Positions 21,945 through 33,162 of a stretch of DNA of 64,000 nt are shown piece by piece (the first letter of the stretch is position 1; every line of letters starts with the position of its first letter). The position numbers and the translations under genes are program-made. Origin of the DNA: Coniella vitis (Eukaryota; Ascomycota; Sordariomycetes; Diaporthales; Schizoparmaceae). The notes beneath the pieces were generated by a model. It worked only from the letters and a program-made list of their open reading frames with translations, was not told where the DNA came from and ran no database searches. Where the stretch lies: positions 1-64,000 of the forward strand of contig WUJK01000006.1 in assembly GCA_011317545.1 (NCBI GenBank), given 5' to 3'.

Positions 21945-23545
21945 ATCTTCATCCTTGGATTGCTGACTGAACGGCGGCGATGAAGGTTCCGCGAATGCTG
22001 CCAGAGCGTTGGCTCCTCGAGCCGATCTACAAGAGGCGAGGTACTCTTCCTGCCTTCACTCTCAGTACAGCTCCTAAGACCCATGAGAATTTTGTTTCTG
22101 AACTTACCCGTGACGAACAAGACTTGTAGAGGTCTTCTTCTAGTTCAAAAGCAGACTTGTCTATGGCAGACCCTGCGTTCGACTGGAGGACGGTCTGTCT
22201 GATGCACAGGCGGCGATTAATACGTGACAATGGGGGATCGCATTGGCGACGAGCGCAGCGGTCATCTGGATACTCACATGATCTGGACATTACTATATCG
22301 TTCAGAAGCTTTGAGCGCGATCCGCCAATCTGCTTGCTCAGCCATGGCGCGGCTTCAAAGCTACCGTGTGTTGTGTGAAGGGCGCTGTCAAGCTCGCGTT
22401 GCGTTGGTGCAACCAGGGACAGGCTCAGCAGGGCAGCACCGCTCTGCAGCACATGAACAGGCTTCATTCCTCGGTGGGTACAAAGTAGAGTGGCAGGTGG
22501 GAAGCTTGGACGCGCTCCTGCCCTCTCAGTCATGCTAGGCTGGCCATGACCGTGCGTTGGAGTTGGGAAATGACTGCCATGCCCAATACAAGGGCAACTG
22601 TCAGGCCTTTTGGTTCTCTTCTTGACTCGTGATCCTGTGCGATCCGTCCGACTTTAACTTTTTCTTCTTCTTTTTTTAGCCAGCGTTCCACTGCGAAGCA
22701 CAACAGACCAACTCCCCCCCCGCGTTGCATGGGCACTGGCGCGGCCACTGTTTAGTGCATGGCCTTCGGATATAGCGGAGTGACATCAGGTGGGATGGCG
22801 CCAGTCAGAACCCATGTCAGGCTGTGCTTGACCTGACCCGGCTGACCAAAGCCTGAGATGCCCCTCATCAGCACTGTGGCGCGAAATACAAGTACTTTTA
22901 TTTCCAGCGTTGCTTGCATTTGCTTCCCCACATTATTGAACCTTGTCCGTGCCCGCCATCATGCCCAGATTCGGCTAGCCTCCCGCCCGCCTGCTCGCCT
23001 CGGGGTCAAATCATGGATTTGGTTTTGGATGATCCTATTTCCAACAAGCTGCTGGCTCCCTTGACGATTGCACAGAACCACCCGCTTTTTTCGCACCCGC
23101 CATACCGCTCGACATAGCGTCTTGGGCACCGATTGCTGTAGTCTCTGTCGCCCACCAACATCTCTCCAAGCCACGATCGCGCAGGCACGAGTAGCATGCT
23201 TTTGCGGACCCCGTCTCATCTAACTGAGGCAGGCCATCAGGTTACCCGATAGACTCGCCGGAATACCCTCCCGACCCTCCAATCCGATATACCCAGCACC
23301 ACCAGTCACGACAGCCGTTCGCATCCTCGCTTCTCACCGGCACCGCGTCCGCCATTCCATCTGGCCATCTTGCGTCCACTCCGACCGACCGCTGCTCTCC
23401 CCCCAATCCAATCGTCCCATGAGCCGAGGCACCGATTGGGTTTCGCGCTCGTTCATGAATTGAGCCACCTCGCCTGTCCCTGCCCCCCCTGACGTCGACT
23501 TCAACGCTTGCGCCGAGTACTCCTACACCACGACGACGCTTCGCG
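21945..23545. other. intergenic; upstream regions of the kinase and SYP1
   Basis: No credible gene: ORFs here are short and overlap in several frames without motifs. Pyrimidine-rich DNA at about 23,330-23,530, including a CCAAT-type box near 23,403-23,412, probably forms the SYP1 promoter and leader. The two genes are divergent. Confidence 0.6.
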
Positions 23546-26500
23546 ATGGATAATCTACAGAGATCCGAGTACCCCGCCATGCTGGTGAGTTGCTCCAATG
23601 GCCTGACTGGGTCGCCACTGCGTCACCGCTGATGCGCTACGCCCTGGTCGAGACCCTATGTAACTGACGAACCGACTGCGCGCTCCATCATTGGCTAACA
23701 CTGCGGTTTCGCATTCTGTCCCAGGCGAGCCTCTCACCTACCCAGGCCAACCAAGTCGTCAACGAGCGTCTCAAGCGAATTGGTAGGGTCAACAACGACA
23801 TAGCAGACTGGCTTCAGGTATGACCACCCTACGTCGACGTATCGCATGGGCACGGAGCGGGCTTGGTGCAACGGTCGAGGCTGAAGGGCGTGCAGTGGAC
23901 AAGGCTTAGGGTGCCGTTTTACTGAGACTCTTGATTCACGCAGGAACGTCGACGGATTGAAGATCAATATGTCGCTGGATTGAAAAAGTTGCTCATGTTC
24001 AAAGTACCCAATGCTTCGTCCGAGCTGGGGTGAGTACTGAATGTCCGGATTGGAGTGCTCGTAGTGACACAGAATATACTAATGGGGCGCCTTTCCATTC
24101 TAGCATTTTTCAACCCTCGTGGGATAAGATCCTCCGTTGCACGGACGCTATTGCTGCATCACATCACCTGTACGCCCAGCGCGTGGAGAAAGATGTCGAA
24201 CATGCTTTGCGCCAGTTCCAGAATCGCAAGGAGGTACAGAACATGCAAACCATGTCTGTGAACCTCTCCGCCATTGCCAAAGAGCTGGAAGATGCTAAAG
24301 ATAAGGTCGACAAACTGTCGAAAAAGGGCGGCAAGGCCAGTACACTGAAAGTCGATGCAGCGACTGCGAGGCTGGAATCTGCTTCATCGCAGTGGGAGTC
24401 CCAGGCCCCTTTCATCCTCGAAACTCTACAGGCCCTCGACGAGCAGCGCTGCAACCACCTCCGAGACGTACTCACTCAACTCGAAACACACGAAGTGGAC
24501 CAGTCGGATCGTCTGCGTGCCGCCGCCACCGATGCCCTCGCTACCATAGTAGAAGCCGATACCGCCAAGGAAGTTGATAGTTTTGTTTCGCGAGTCACGG
24601 CCGGGAAACCAAAAGTGGATAAGAGACCGGCGTTGACCGAGAGAGCATCAACCGCAAGGCAGTCAACCTCTACGAACCCTCAGCCGCCCTCGACCGCAGA
24701 CTCGAGTCTTGTAGCACCACCATCAGCTTTCTCGCAGCACGAAGACAACAGGAGCACCCATTCTGCTCAAGGCGAAGAAAAATCTGGTATGTCGGAGGCT
24801 ATTTGAGTGGGTACGAGGTTTTCTTTAGGCGTTTGACTGACATGTTGGCCAGAATCAAAACTGCGCAGTCGAATTGGAACAGTCTTTGGACGACGGCGGC
24901 AGAGCGTGCACGGCGGATTCGGCCAGCTTTCACCATCCAACAAGAACACTGGCCCTTTTAACCGTGCGTCAAGCAGCCATGGTCACCTGTCTCCCAACGC
25001 ATCATTGAGCAATCTTGCGAACTCTAGTGCAAACAGGCTGGACGCTTTGACGGAAGCTCCCAACACTCCTAGGTTGCCGCCTCCTCTAGAGCCCGAGCCC
25101 TCAACTATCACTAACGGCGTGAATGGCGGCGACTCTGCTCATGGAGCGCCAGGCGCGCCAATTTCAGACAGTCCACATGGTGGCGCGGCTGCAGAAATCT
25201 TTGACGCTCCTCCTGGTCCACCGCCCTCGCACTTGAACAAAATCAGTGAACCGAACAAGGACAAGGATGGGTTTACGATACCGCCGGCGGCGAATGACCC
25301 GATTTCCCAGGCACAGCGGGACGCAGCAGCCGAGATAGGCGAGGATCATGACCAACTTTTCAAGCTGAATATTCAAACCACGCCCATTGCGGAAGAGGAT
25401 CCAGACGCGAGCAAGGCAGCCATAGCCAATGTCGCAAGCACTCTGGGTGTCATGCCCTCTCGGCGAGCAGGCACGGTTCGTGGTCGCCGGGATGTGCGCA
25501 ATACGATGTACATGCCTACAAATCCGCAAATCCCTACAGACTTTTCTTCTGGGTCGTTGTCCGTGGTGGCGGAGCCGACGCAGAACCTGCCGCCATCGCC
25601 AGCGCTTCACGGTGCTAGCAGCAGTATGAGCTCAAAACCCTCAGCTATACATACCTTGGCAAGCGAAGCGAGTGGCACCGCAACCAGTGACACACAATCA
25701 ATCAGGAGCGCAACCAGCCTTGGTAGCGTGTTGCACGGCAAGCACCCTGATTTGACTGCTCCAGGACTCAACTCGAGCGTTGTTGAAACGGTATCGGCAA
25801 CCTTCGAGGAGGGTGCATTGAAATCTGTCAGGATCAACGGTGAAATAGCATTTGCGTACAACAAGGATGGCCCACCGTCTGAAGGTAAGTCTCACTGCTT
25901 TAGCCATGTTTTTTTATTTGTTTGAGATGAGTGTCTCATCATATCATTGTAGCAAGCGAAATTATTCGCATCAACGATTTCCCGACGCTGGAGTCCATTG
26001 GGCCAAACCGCATCTTTGTTTCAAGCACGGCATCGCCGGACGAATTCTCCCTGAACCTCGCGCATATCCCCGCCAAAGCTCCCACGCCCGGCTTTACATA
26101 CCGCGTGCACGCGGAAGACCCAACCTCGGACTTTGCAACACACTGCCCGCTCATCGTCAAGCCCGCCTGGAAGCCTGCCGGCGACAAGCTCGGCCTCCTG
26201 CTCCAGTACAAGCTCAACCCGCAGTTCTTCAACGCGTCGCAGCCCACGGTCCTCAAGGGCTTGACCTTTGTCGCGACATATGAAGGCGCGAGGGCAAGCG
26301 GTGTGCAGACGAAGCCATCGGGAACACATCTCAAGGAGAAGCACCTGGTCTACTGGCGGTTGGGCGATGTTACCCTAACATCTAGCAACGACGACTGGCA
26401 CAAAATTATCTGCAGAATCATCGGGGCGGAAAACGCCGAGCCGAGACCGGGTATTGTCGAGGCCAAGTGGGAGTACATCACCTCGAGCAACCCCAACTGG

Positions 26501-26701
26501 GAGAATCCCCAGGGTGGTATAAGCATTAGCCGACGCGGTGAAAGTAAAGGCAAAGAGAGAGCCGTGGAAGACAGCGGCGAGGATACGGAAGATGACCCAT
26601 TTGCAGACGAATCCACTACCGTGGCTGAGTCCAAGGGGGTCAGCTGGCATAATGTACCGCTCGTCAAGAAACTTGTGAGTGGTAAATACGAGGCAAAGTG
26701 A
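23546..26701 (+). CDS. SYP1: Syp1-like F-BAR / muniscin endocytic adaptor
   Basis: join(23546..23584,23725..23817,23944..24029,24104..24786,24853..25884,25953..26701), 893 aa. All introns have GT..AG ends and fit phase; the one ending at 24103 has an ACTAAT branch site. Order: F-BAR domain (about 1-255; starts MDNLQRSEYPAML, with RIGRVNNDIADWLQERRR and AQRVEKDVEH), a Ser/Pro/Asn-rich disordered linker (about 260-600, with KLRSRIGTVFGRRRQS near its start), and a C-terminal mu-homology domain (about 625-840; starts ETVSATFEEGALKSVRING, ends EAKWEYI), followed by an acidic tail. In the family, the F-BAR binds and bends plasma membrane, the mu-like domain binds cargo and Ede1, and the protein arrives early at clathrin-coated pits and affects septin turnover. 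Convergent with MAD1. Confidence 0.92.
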
Positions 26702-27647
26702 GCATTGAACAAGTGAGACGGAGAAAAAGGGAAGAGGGGCCCGGAGGAAAGGGATAATTCAAGCGATGTACCGGCGCGAAACGGAGAATAGACCAAGGGA
26801 GAGACATCAAGTCAAACAACGAACCATGTTCATACCTCAAAACGTTTTCTTTTGTACTTACTATCTACCCATGACTCCAACTCCATCTCACTCAAACACG
26901 CACACAAACACATTTTCTCACAAGTGTCTTTCTTTTTTTTCCTGTTTCTCTTTTATGTCTGGATATCAATAATTTGCATACTGACGGGGGTCGTGATGGG
27001 CCTTGTTATTTTGGGGGAAGGGAAAAAAAAAACCAAGAAAAAAGAAAAGTGGCTAGTTGTTTTTCCCATCTTTTGTTACTCTCTACTTCCTCTTCTTCTT
27101 TAACACATACCTGGGGTTCAAAGTGAGTAGCCTAGTGGACGACTTCTCTACACTGGCGGATGCCCCTCATATTAATCAAATCTCTACACATAATCACGAA
27201 ATTTTTACGTTTGTGTATAAAGACATGTTCGAAAAGGTAGATTGACATCAATATAGTGCAAGTATCAAGAGAATAGTGATGTTCAATCTGCTTGATAGGG
27301 ACGGGAGTCCTGCAAGCCTGCATGCAAGTCTGACCGGAGCGAACAGTTCGTTCTCGGATTAGACGACATCTCCCGATTTTGCTCGGGCTCTTTTAGCATG
27401 TAAGGAGGTGGCATTCGGACTCCGGGCTGGAGATGTATTCGTTGGCAAACATATTTAATCATGCTATACACATATGCACAGCCAACAAGCTATCAGCCGC
27501 GCTTGTCATTGTACACAATCGTCCCTTGATACTCGCAAAACGCCCAGTTCGCCCCAGTTTCAAAATCAACTAACACCTTTTGCTCATGATGAAGCACCTG
27601 TGCAGAACCAAAAAATCAAATCTTTTCCTCAACTCATCGCCACCATC
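26702..27647. other. convergent intergenic region, 3' UTRs of SYP1 and MAD1
   Basis: T-rich and A-rich runs (26,930-27,110) and no ORF with motifs. Nothing else seen. Confidence 0.6.
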
Positions 27648-30078
27648 TCATTGCGGTACCCGCCCTTCCTGAACAGCCTGCTCATAAAACTCAAGCGTAA
27701 GCGCAGCCAAGAATCCCGGAATGCAATTCTTTTCGCGGACCCAGTACTTGGTCAAGTCGGATAACTTCAGCGCAAACTCGCTCCTGGGCCCACCGCCAAA
27801 TTTCATGGAGCCACGGTCGCCATCAAAAGTTATGGACCGCTCGTGCTCATCCGTCTCGGAGGCATAATACACCGACTCGACGCGCATCTTGTTGGTGGGG
27901 ATGAACGTGACGTGCCATCCCAGCAGCGCAAAGACAGCCTCCTTGAATTCGTCAGACTTATCCTTCCAGACTTCTTTTAGGCGCTGGCATTGTTTCTTGG
28001 CGGAATGCGTCTCAGCCTTGGCGTTTGCCAGGTCGCGCTGGAGCGCGACGAGGGTGGACGCAGGAACAAATTGGAAGGCACTCGTGCCGCTTTCGCCGTT
28101 TTGGATAATCGCGCGCAGCTGTTGGTTCTCAGTACGCAGCTCGTTGATGGTAGCTTGCTTGACGGCCTCGTGCTTGGCTGTGGGGTTGTTGCGTAGCTCG
28201 AGGATTCGCGTGCTCGATGACTTTTCGGCCGCGGCAAGTTGCTCTCGGGCCACAGATAGCTCCTTTTCGATGACTTTGTATTGAGTCTTGAGAGAATCAA
28301 GGTCGTCCTGTAAGGTGCGATTCTTGCGCGTAAGCTGACCAACCTGCTCATGTTGGGCCAAACCTCCATCATCTGGTGCTGGGCGCTTGATGCCAGCCAC
28401 AACTGCTGGGCTGTTGGTAGGTGACTCTGTTGACCGTATCTGAGCTTCTAGGGTCTGGATTTCTGTCTTGTATTGTTCGACCAGCTCTTCGAGTTTCTTT
28501 ATGCGCTGGGCCTTTTCCTCGTCAAATCTATCGGGCTGGAAAGTGAGATCCTCCGATTCGTACATTTGGAGCTGTTCGCGCAATAATTTGGACTCCTTTT
28601 CAGCCAATACACGCTGTCGTTCCAGCCTCTGGCGAATTCTATCAGACAACCCAGTCTCACTGACGGCCTTGAGTCTTTCAATTTGGTTTTGGAGTTCCGA
28701 CTTGTCCAGTTCCATGGATTGTATGATGGCATCGCGCTCGGCCACTTGAGCTTGAATTGAGCCCACTTTTTCAAGTAGTGAAGCTGCGTTGAAGCGTTCC
28801 TTGACCAACGCGCGAGCCACAGCCTCAGGACTGTCGAACTCTTCCTGTCCCTCGCGCTCGAGATATGCCGCCCAAGCAAGACGTTCAGCATCACGACGCG
28901 TCCGCAGTCGTCGTTCTGCAGCGAGTTCAGCCTTGAGAGATTCTGCATCTTCAAGTTTGCGCTGCAACGAGGCCTTTTCCTCTTCGACAATCGCTACTGC
29001 CTTGTGATTTTGGCGCAACTGCTGTAGTTCTGACGACTGCTCGCGGTTGGCGGCTTCAAGAGCTCGGATATGTGAGACCTGCTCGGACAGCTCGCGTCGG
29101 ATGATGGCCATGGTGTCTGTGTCCTCAGCCTGTGCCTTGAGCCTCAGCACCTCAGCCTCTATCGCGCTAATTTGGGTGTCCTTCTCTTCCAGCCGTTTTC
29201 GCGCCTCCTCCAGACTACTATCCTTTGATGAGACGATTTCCTCGAGCTCTCGGATTCGGTTGGCGTCTTTCTGAAGCTGGGTGTTGAGGTCGGCCACCTT
29301 CTTCTCTTCAAAACGTGCTGCTTCATCCTTGGCTACGCGCATATCCTCTAGTTGCTCTCGAAAAAGACGTGCTTGCTCCTCCACAGCTCGTGCACGTTTT
29401 TCAATTTCCTGCTTTTCGCCATCCTGCTTCTCCCGCAAGTCCTCGAGTTCTTGCTGTAAACGCTCGACCTGTCTGAGAGAAGCATGTTGTTCGCTTTCGG
29501 CAGCCTGTTTCTTTTTGAATTCCTCGTCTGCCAGTTCCTTTGCTCTCCTTATTTCATTCTCCTGCTGTATGCGCTGAATTTCAGCATTACTTTTGATGTT
29601 ATCGCTTTCGTAACGCAAAGCACTAATCTCGGCTTTGAGTGTTTCAATGGCGCGTCGTTGAGTCTCGTATTCCTCCGCCTCGGGCGGCGCGACATTCTCC
29701 TTTGAAGACTCGCGAGTTATGCCACGGGGTTGCTGACCAGTAGGGAGCGAGCCAGAATCGTCTGGTTTGAATATGGGCTGACGGCTCATGGATCGAATCG
29801 CGTTCATCTGCATGGTGGAGGGCATTGGTCAATACTATTTGCCCTGCTACAACAGTACACATTCACGATCCAGACAGGAGATCGCCACTTACGCGTGACT
29901 CTCGCAGAGAGGATGATGTCGGTCGCGCCAGGGTTGCAGAGCTGGCTCGCAGCTTGCTGGGGGATGCGGAAAACCTACGCAAGCTGGCTCGGGGCTTGGT
30001 GGGCGAGGCCGAGAAGCGGCGTGTGCTTGCTGCCGACGGCGGCCGGTCGACAGCCGGGCTCTTTGGTGTTGGAGACAT
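27648..30078 (-). CDS. MAD1: spindle assembly checkpoint protein Mad1
   Basis: complement(join(27648..29807,29893..30078)), 781 aa. Exon 1 (62 codons) starts at ATG 30078, is Ser/Pro/Arg-rich (MSPTPKSPAVDRPPS...) and ends SSLRESR before a GTAAGT donor; exon 2 starts MNAIRSMSRQP after ATGCAG. An in-frame ATG 18 bp upstream of the acceptor lies in the intron and is not the start. Almost the whole protein is coiled coil (about 100-680, heptad E/K/L/Q-rich). The C-terminal globular domain (about 680-775) carries RLKEVWKDKSDEFKEAV, LLGW, the MRVESVYYA strand and ITFDGD, as in the Mad1 RWD-like domain. Mad1 forms a tetramer with Mad2 and presents it at unattached kinetochores through Bub1 and the nuclear pore. 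Divergent from TAM41. Confidence 0.93.
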
Positions 30079-31295
30079 GTTTTGGCTGTGTGGGTGAGTC
30101 TGGTGTGTGCTGGCGATTGCAAAAAACACACACATGCACACAAGGCGACTGGAAGCGCGTCGTGTTGATGCTGCTTAGTGCTCACGGTTACTGGTTGGAA
30201 AGCGTCTGGTGTTACCCGTCGCGGCGGGGGTACTGAGCAGGGGGTGTGCAGCGGGCCAGCCATCCACTAGCCTGCATAGCAAGCTCAACCCCACAATGAG
30301 AGGCTATGAAGCCAAAGGCTGGTCATGTTGGCGTCAACCGGTCCAAGTAATTTACATTTAAACCAAGCCTCTTCAACATGCAGCAACTTGCATTCCTGGT
30401 TTACCTGGTTCAAGGCCCATACTACGAACAAAGGTACCCTTTATGAAACCAATTGTGGCTCATACAAGAACATACATAGTAGGACACTGACAAGAAAGCC
30501 AACTGCTTGGCAGCAGCCCTGAGCCCCTAACCCTCTTGATCCGATCAATGTACTATGTATCCAGCCTGCCAGCCCAATCTTGCCTGCCACCTTGTACCTT
30601 GCATAGTGCCAGGTACGCCTACAACAGTACATAGTAGGGTCTAGAAGCCTTTTAGGTGCTCTTGGGGTCCTTCTATGAATCCCGCTGGCAGGTTGCTGGG
30701 CCTTTTGTCGCCTTCCCCCTCCTGGCTCTTTGTTTTGCCCAGTTCTTGCGGATGTGTTGCATTCCAGATTTTTGTCTGATGAGCTCTGGCAAATCCCACA
30801 GCTATGGCAACGTTGCCCTGAGCTGATCAGATGGCTGTCTGCAGATCCCAAAAAGACTTGCCCTCTGGGCTCCCGCTTTCTTAACACTGTACAGGTACAC
30901 GACCAGCTTGCCAGCATGCTATACTTTTACTGGTATACTTCTATGTGCCGAGCCAGGCCCACGATGGGCCCACAGTTATGACGAGCGCCGGAATGCTGAC
31001 TCCCACTTGCAGAGGGCGTCGCAGCATCTCCCTCCACCAAAAGCTTGATGCGCCTGAGCCAATTGCTTGCACTTGCACTTTGCACTTGCACAGGTGACGG
31101 CAGCATTGCTTGTGCTTCACACCACCTCACCACTCTCTTTTCTGTCGCTTCCCGCCGTCAATCCATGGAAGAGCCGACCTTTTGAAACCCTGCAGCTCTG
31201 GCTGCCAGTCACTTTGCTCTTTTGCCCTCCTCCGATTCCCACCACGCTTCTTCGACTGTCGCGATCGTTACGCTCCTTCGGTTCCCAGATCGCGC
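30079..31295. promoter_or_regulatory. divergent promoter region, MAD1 / TAM41
   Basis: 1.2 kb between two divergent starts. It holds two copies of TACTATGTA/TACATAGTA (30551-30559, 30628-30636). No supported ORF. Confidence 0.5.
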
Positions 31296-33162
31296 ATGCA
31301 AACGGCGGCAGAAATGGCGCTGCGTCTCCCGGTAGGTTTGCCCTGAGTGGCCATTGTCTTGTCTCCAAGCGCCAGCTAACCGCACTGCTCGTTGGGCGTA
31401 GAGTTACCGCTCCGCGGTGCGACCGATGCTTTCGCGACGACTATACGAGCATCAGTACTACCGCCTTGAAGCCATTCCTGCCGCCAACCGCCTCTTCAGC
31501 TCGACACTGTACATGAGAGATGGCAGTACCCGGCAAGGCTCGTGCCGTGATACCCCCACCAAGAACACTTCCCAGCCCGCGACCGATGCCGACAGCGCAA
31601 CCAGAGATAGCCTCCCCTCATCGACCCAATCCACCGATGCTCCAGGTTCCACAACCGAGGCCAAAGGGCGAACCACGTCCAAGAGTGCAGAGGCAGAGAA
31701 CAAGCAGCGAGTGCCTGGTGAACCCAAAGAACGCGCGAAGCCCGCCTCATCGTCCAAGCTCTACGTATCGACCGACTCCTCCAACTCATCCTTTGATGAC
31801 ATCGGCCATGACTGGGAAGACCACCCGCATTCGAGCATCAAGAATTTCTCCGAGCTTCCATTTAGCAACTTCGGTGTGAATCAGCACATCAAAATCAACG
31901 ACGAGTTCAAAGAGGCCCTGCGGACAATCCCCTGGCAGTTCCGCGCCCCCGTTCGCTATGCTTTCGCTTACGGCTCGGGCGTGTTCCCTCAGTCCAAACC
32001 GTCTGGCCGTGTCGCGAGTGCTGAGGAGATTGCGCGCATCCACCCCAAGGCACCTCCTGCGGTGCAGAGAGCGCAGGATGGCACGCCCAAGATGATTGAC
32101 TTCATCTTTGGTGTTACCTTTACGCAGCATTGGCATTCTCTGAACCTGACCCAGCATAGAGACCACTACAGCGGCCTGGGTAGCCTGGGGTCGGCCGCCG
32201 TGTCGTATGTTCAGGACCGGATGGGTGCAGGCGTGTACTTCAACACGCATGTAGTGGTCAACGGCATCCTCATCAAATACGGAGTCGTCAACATTGACAC
32301 CCTGTGCCGTGACCTGACAGACTGGGACACGCTGTACCTCGCTGGCCGCCTCCACAAGCCCGTCAAGATCCTACGCGACGATGCACGCGTGCGCTTCGCC
32401 AACCAAAAGAACCTGCTGTCAGCCCTGCGCACTGCTCTTCTGTTGCTGCCCGAGAAATTCACCGAGCAGGAGCTGTACAACACGGTCGCCGGCATATCCT
32501 ACCTCGGCGACCCCCGAATGACTCTGCCCACTGAGAACCCGAACAAGGTCCTGAACATTGTCGGCAACAATATCACCAACTTTCACCGCCTGTACAACCC
32601 GCTCATTGAAAATCTGCCCAACGTCTCTTACGAAGGTTCCAAGGAAGGTGATAACCTGCGGCTTGTCCAAGACATGGACCCCGTTCGGCGGGGTAACATG
32701 GTGCGACGCCTGCCCAAGTCCTTCCGATCCAAGCTGTACTTCCAGTACCAGCGCAAGTTCGCCATCCCTCAGGCCGAGTTTGACGCCATGATGAATGCCG
32801 ACACGGATTCGGATAGCGTGAGCTCGGCTATGCAGCGGAGCAGCGTGGCTGTGGGCGGTGGAGAGGGCGGCTTCGACACGCGCATTGCCCAGGATGACCC
32901 CGCCGAGCTTAGGGATCACGTGCGCAAGGTCATCAAGAACACGATCGGTTGGCCGAGCACCACGCAGAGCTTGAAGGGTTTGTTGACGGGCGGTATCAGG
33001 AAGTCGTTTGGCTATGTTCGCGAAAAGGTTGAGAAATATCGTGCAGGCTCGCAAAAGAAGGCATCAGAAACGAAGTCGTCTACGGCCAAGGAACAGACCG
33101 GAAATGTACCTGTGGAGGACAACGAGGCCACGACGAAGAATACCAAGGAAAAAAAGATTTGA
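31296..33162 (+). CDS. TAM41: mitochondrial phosphatidate cytidylyltransferase Tam41 (Mmp37)
   Basis: join(31296..31331,31402..33162), 598 aa. The downstream exon is open from 31402; a 70-bp intron (GTAGGT donor, GCTAAC branch, GTAG acceptor) joins it in frame to a short first exon starting at 31296 (or at 31314, or at 31426 without splicing). The Arg-rich, hydroxylated N-terminus (RRLYEHQYYRLEAIP) fits a mitochondrial presequence. A low-complexity Ser/Thr segment (about 50-140) precedes the catalytic region: FAYGSGVF (about 200-207), MIDFIFGV with the metal-binding Asp (about 243-250), FTQHWHSLN and HRDHYSGL. The family makes CDP-diacylglycerol from phosphatidate on the inner mitochondrial membrane, the first committed step to cardiolipin. 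The Lys/Thr-rich C-terminal tail is variable. The start is less certain than the function. Confidence 0.9.

Noticed and set aside
22027..22533. 168-codon minus-strand ORF upstream of the kinase
   Set aside because: Overlaps other equally long frames, no motifs, lies in a divergent promoter region.
28468..29577. Several plus-strand Ser-rich ORFs
   Set aside because: Shadows of the MAD1 coiled-coil coding sequence.
30441..30917. 158-codon minus-strand ORF in the MAD1/TAM41 promoter region
   Set aside because: No motifs, Cys/Arg-rich chance composition, interrupted by intergenic 9-mer repeats.
31117..31368. ORFs at the 5' end of TAM41
   Set aside because: They overlap the TAM41 leader and first exon; only the spliced frame makes a Tam41 N-terminus.
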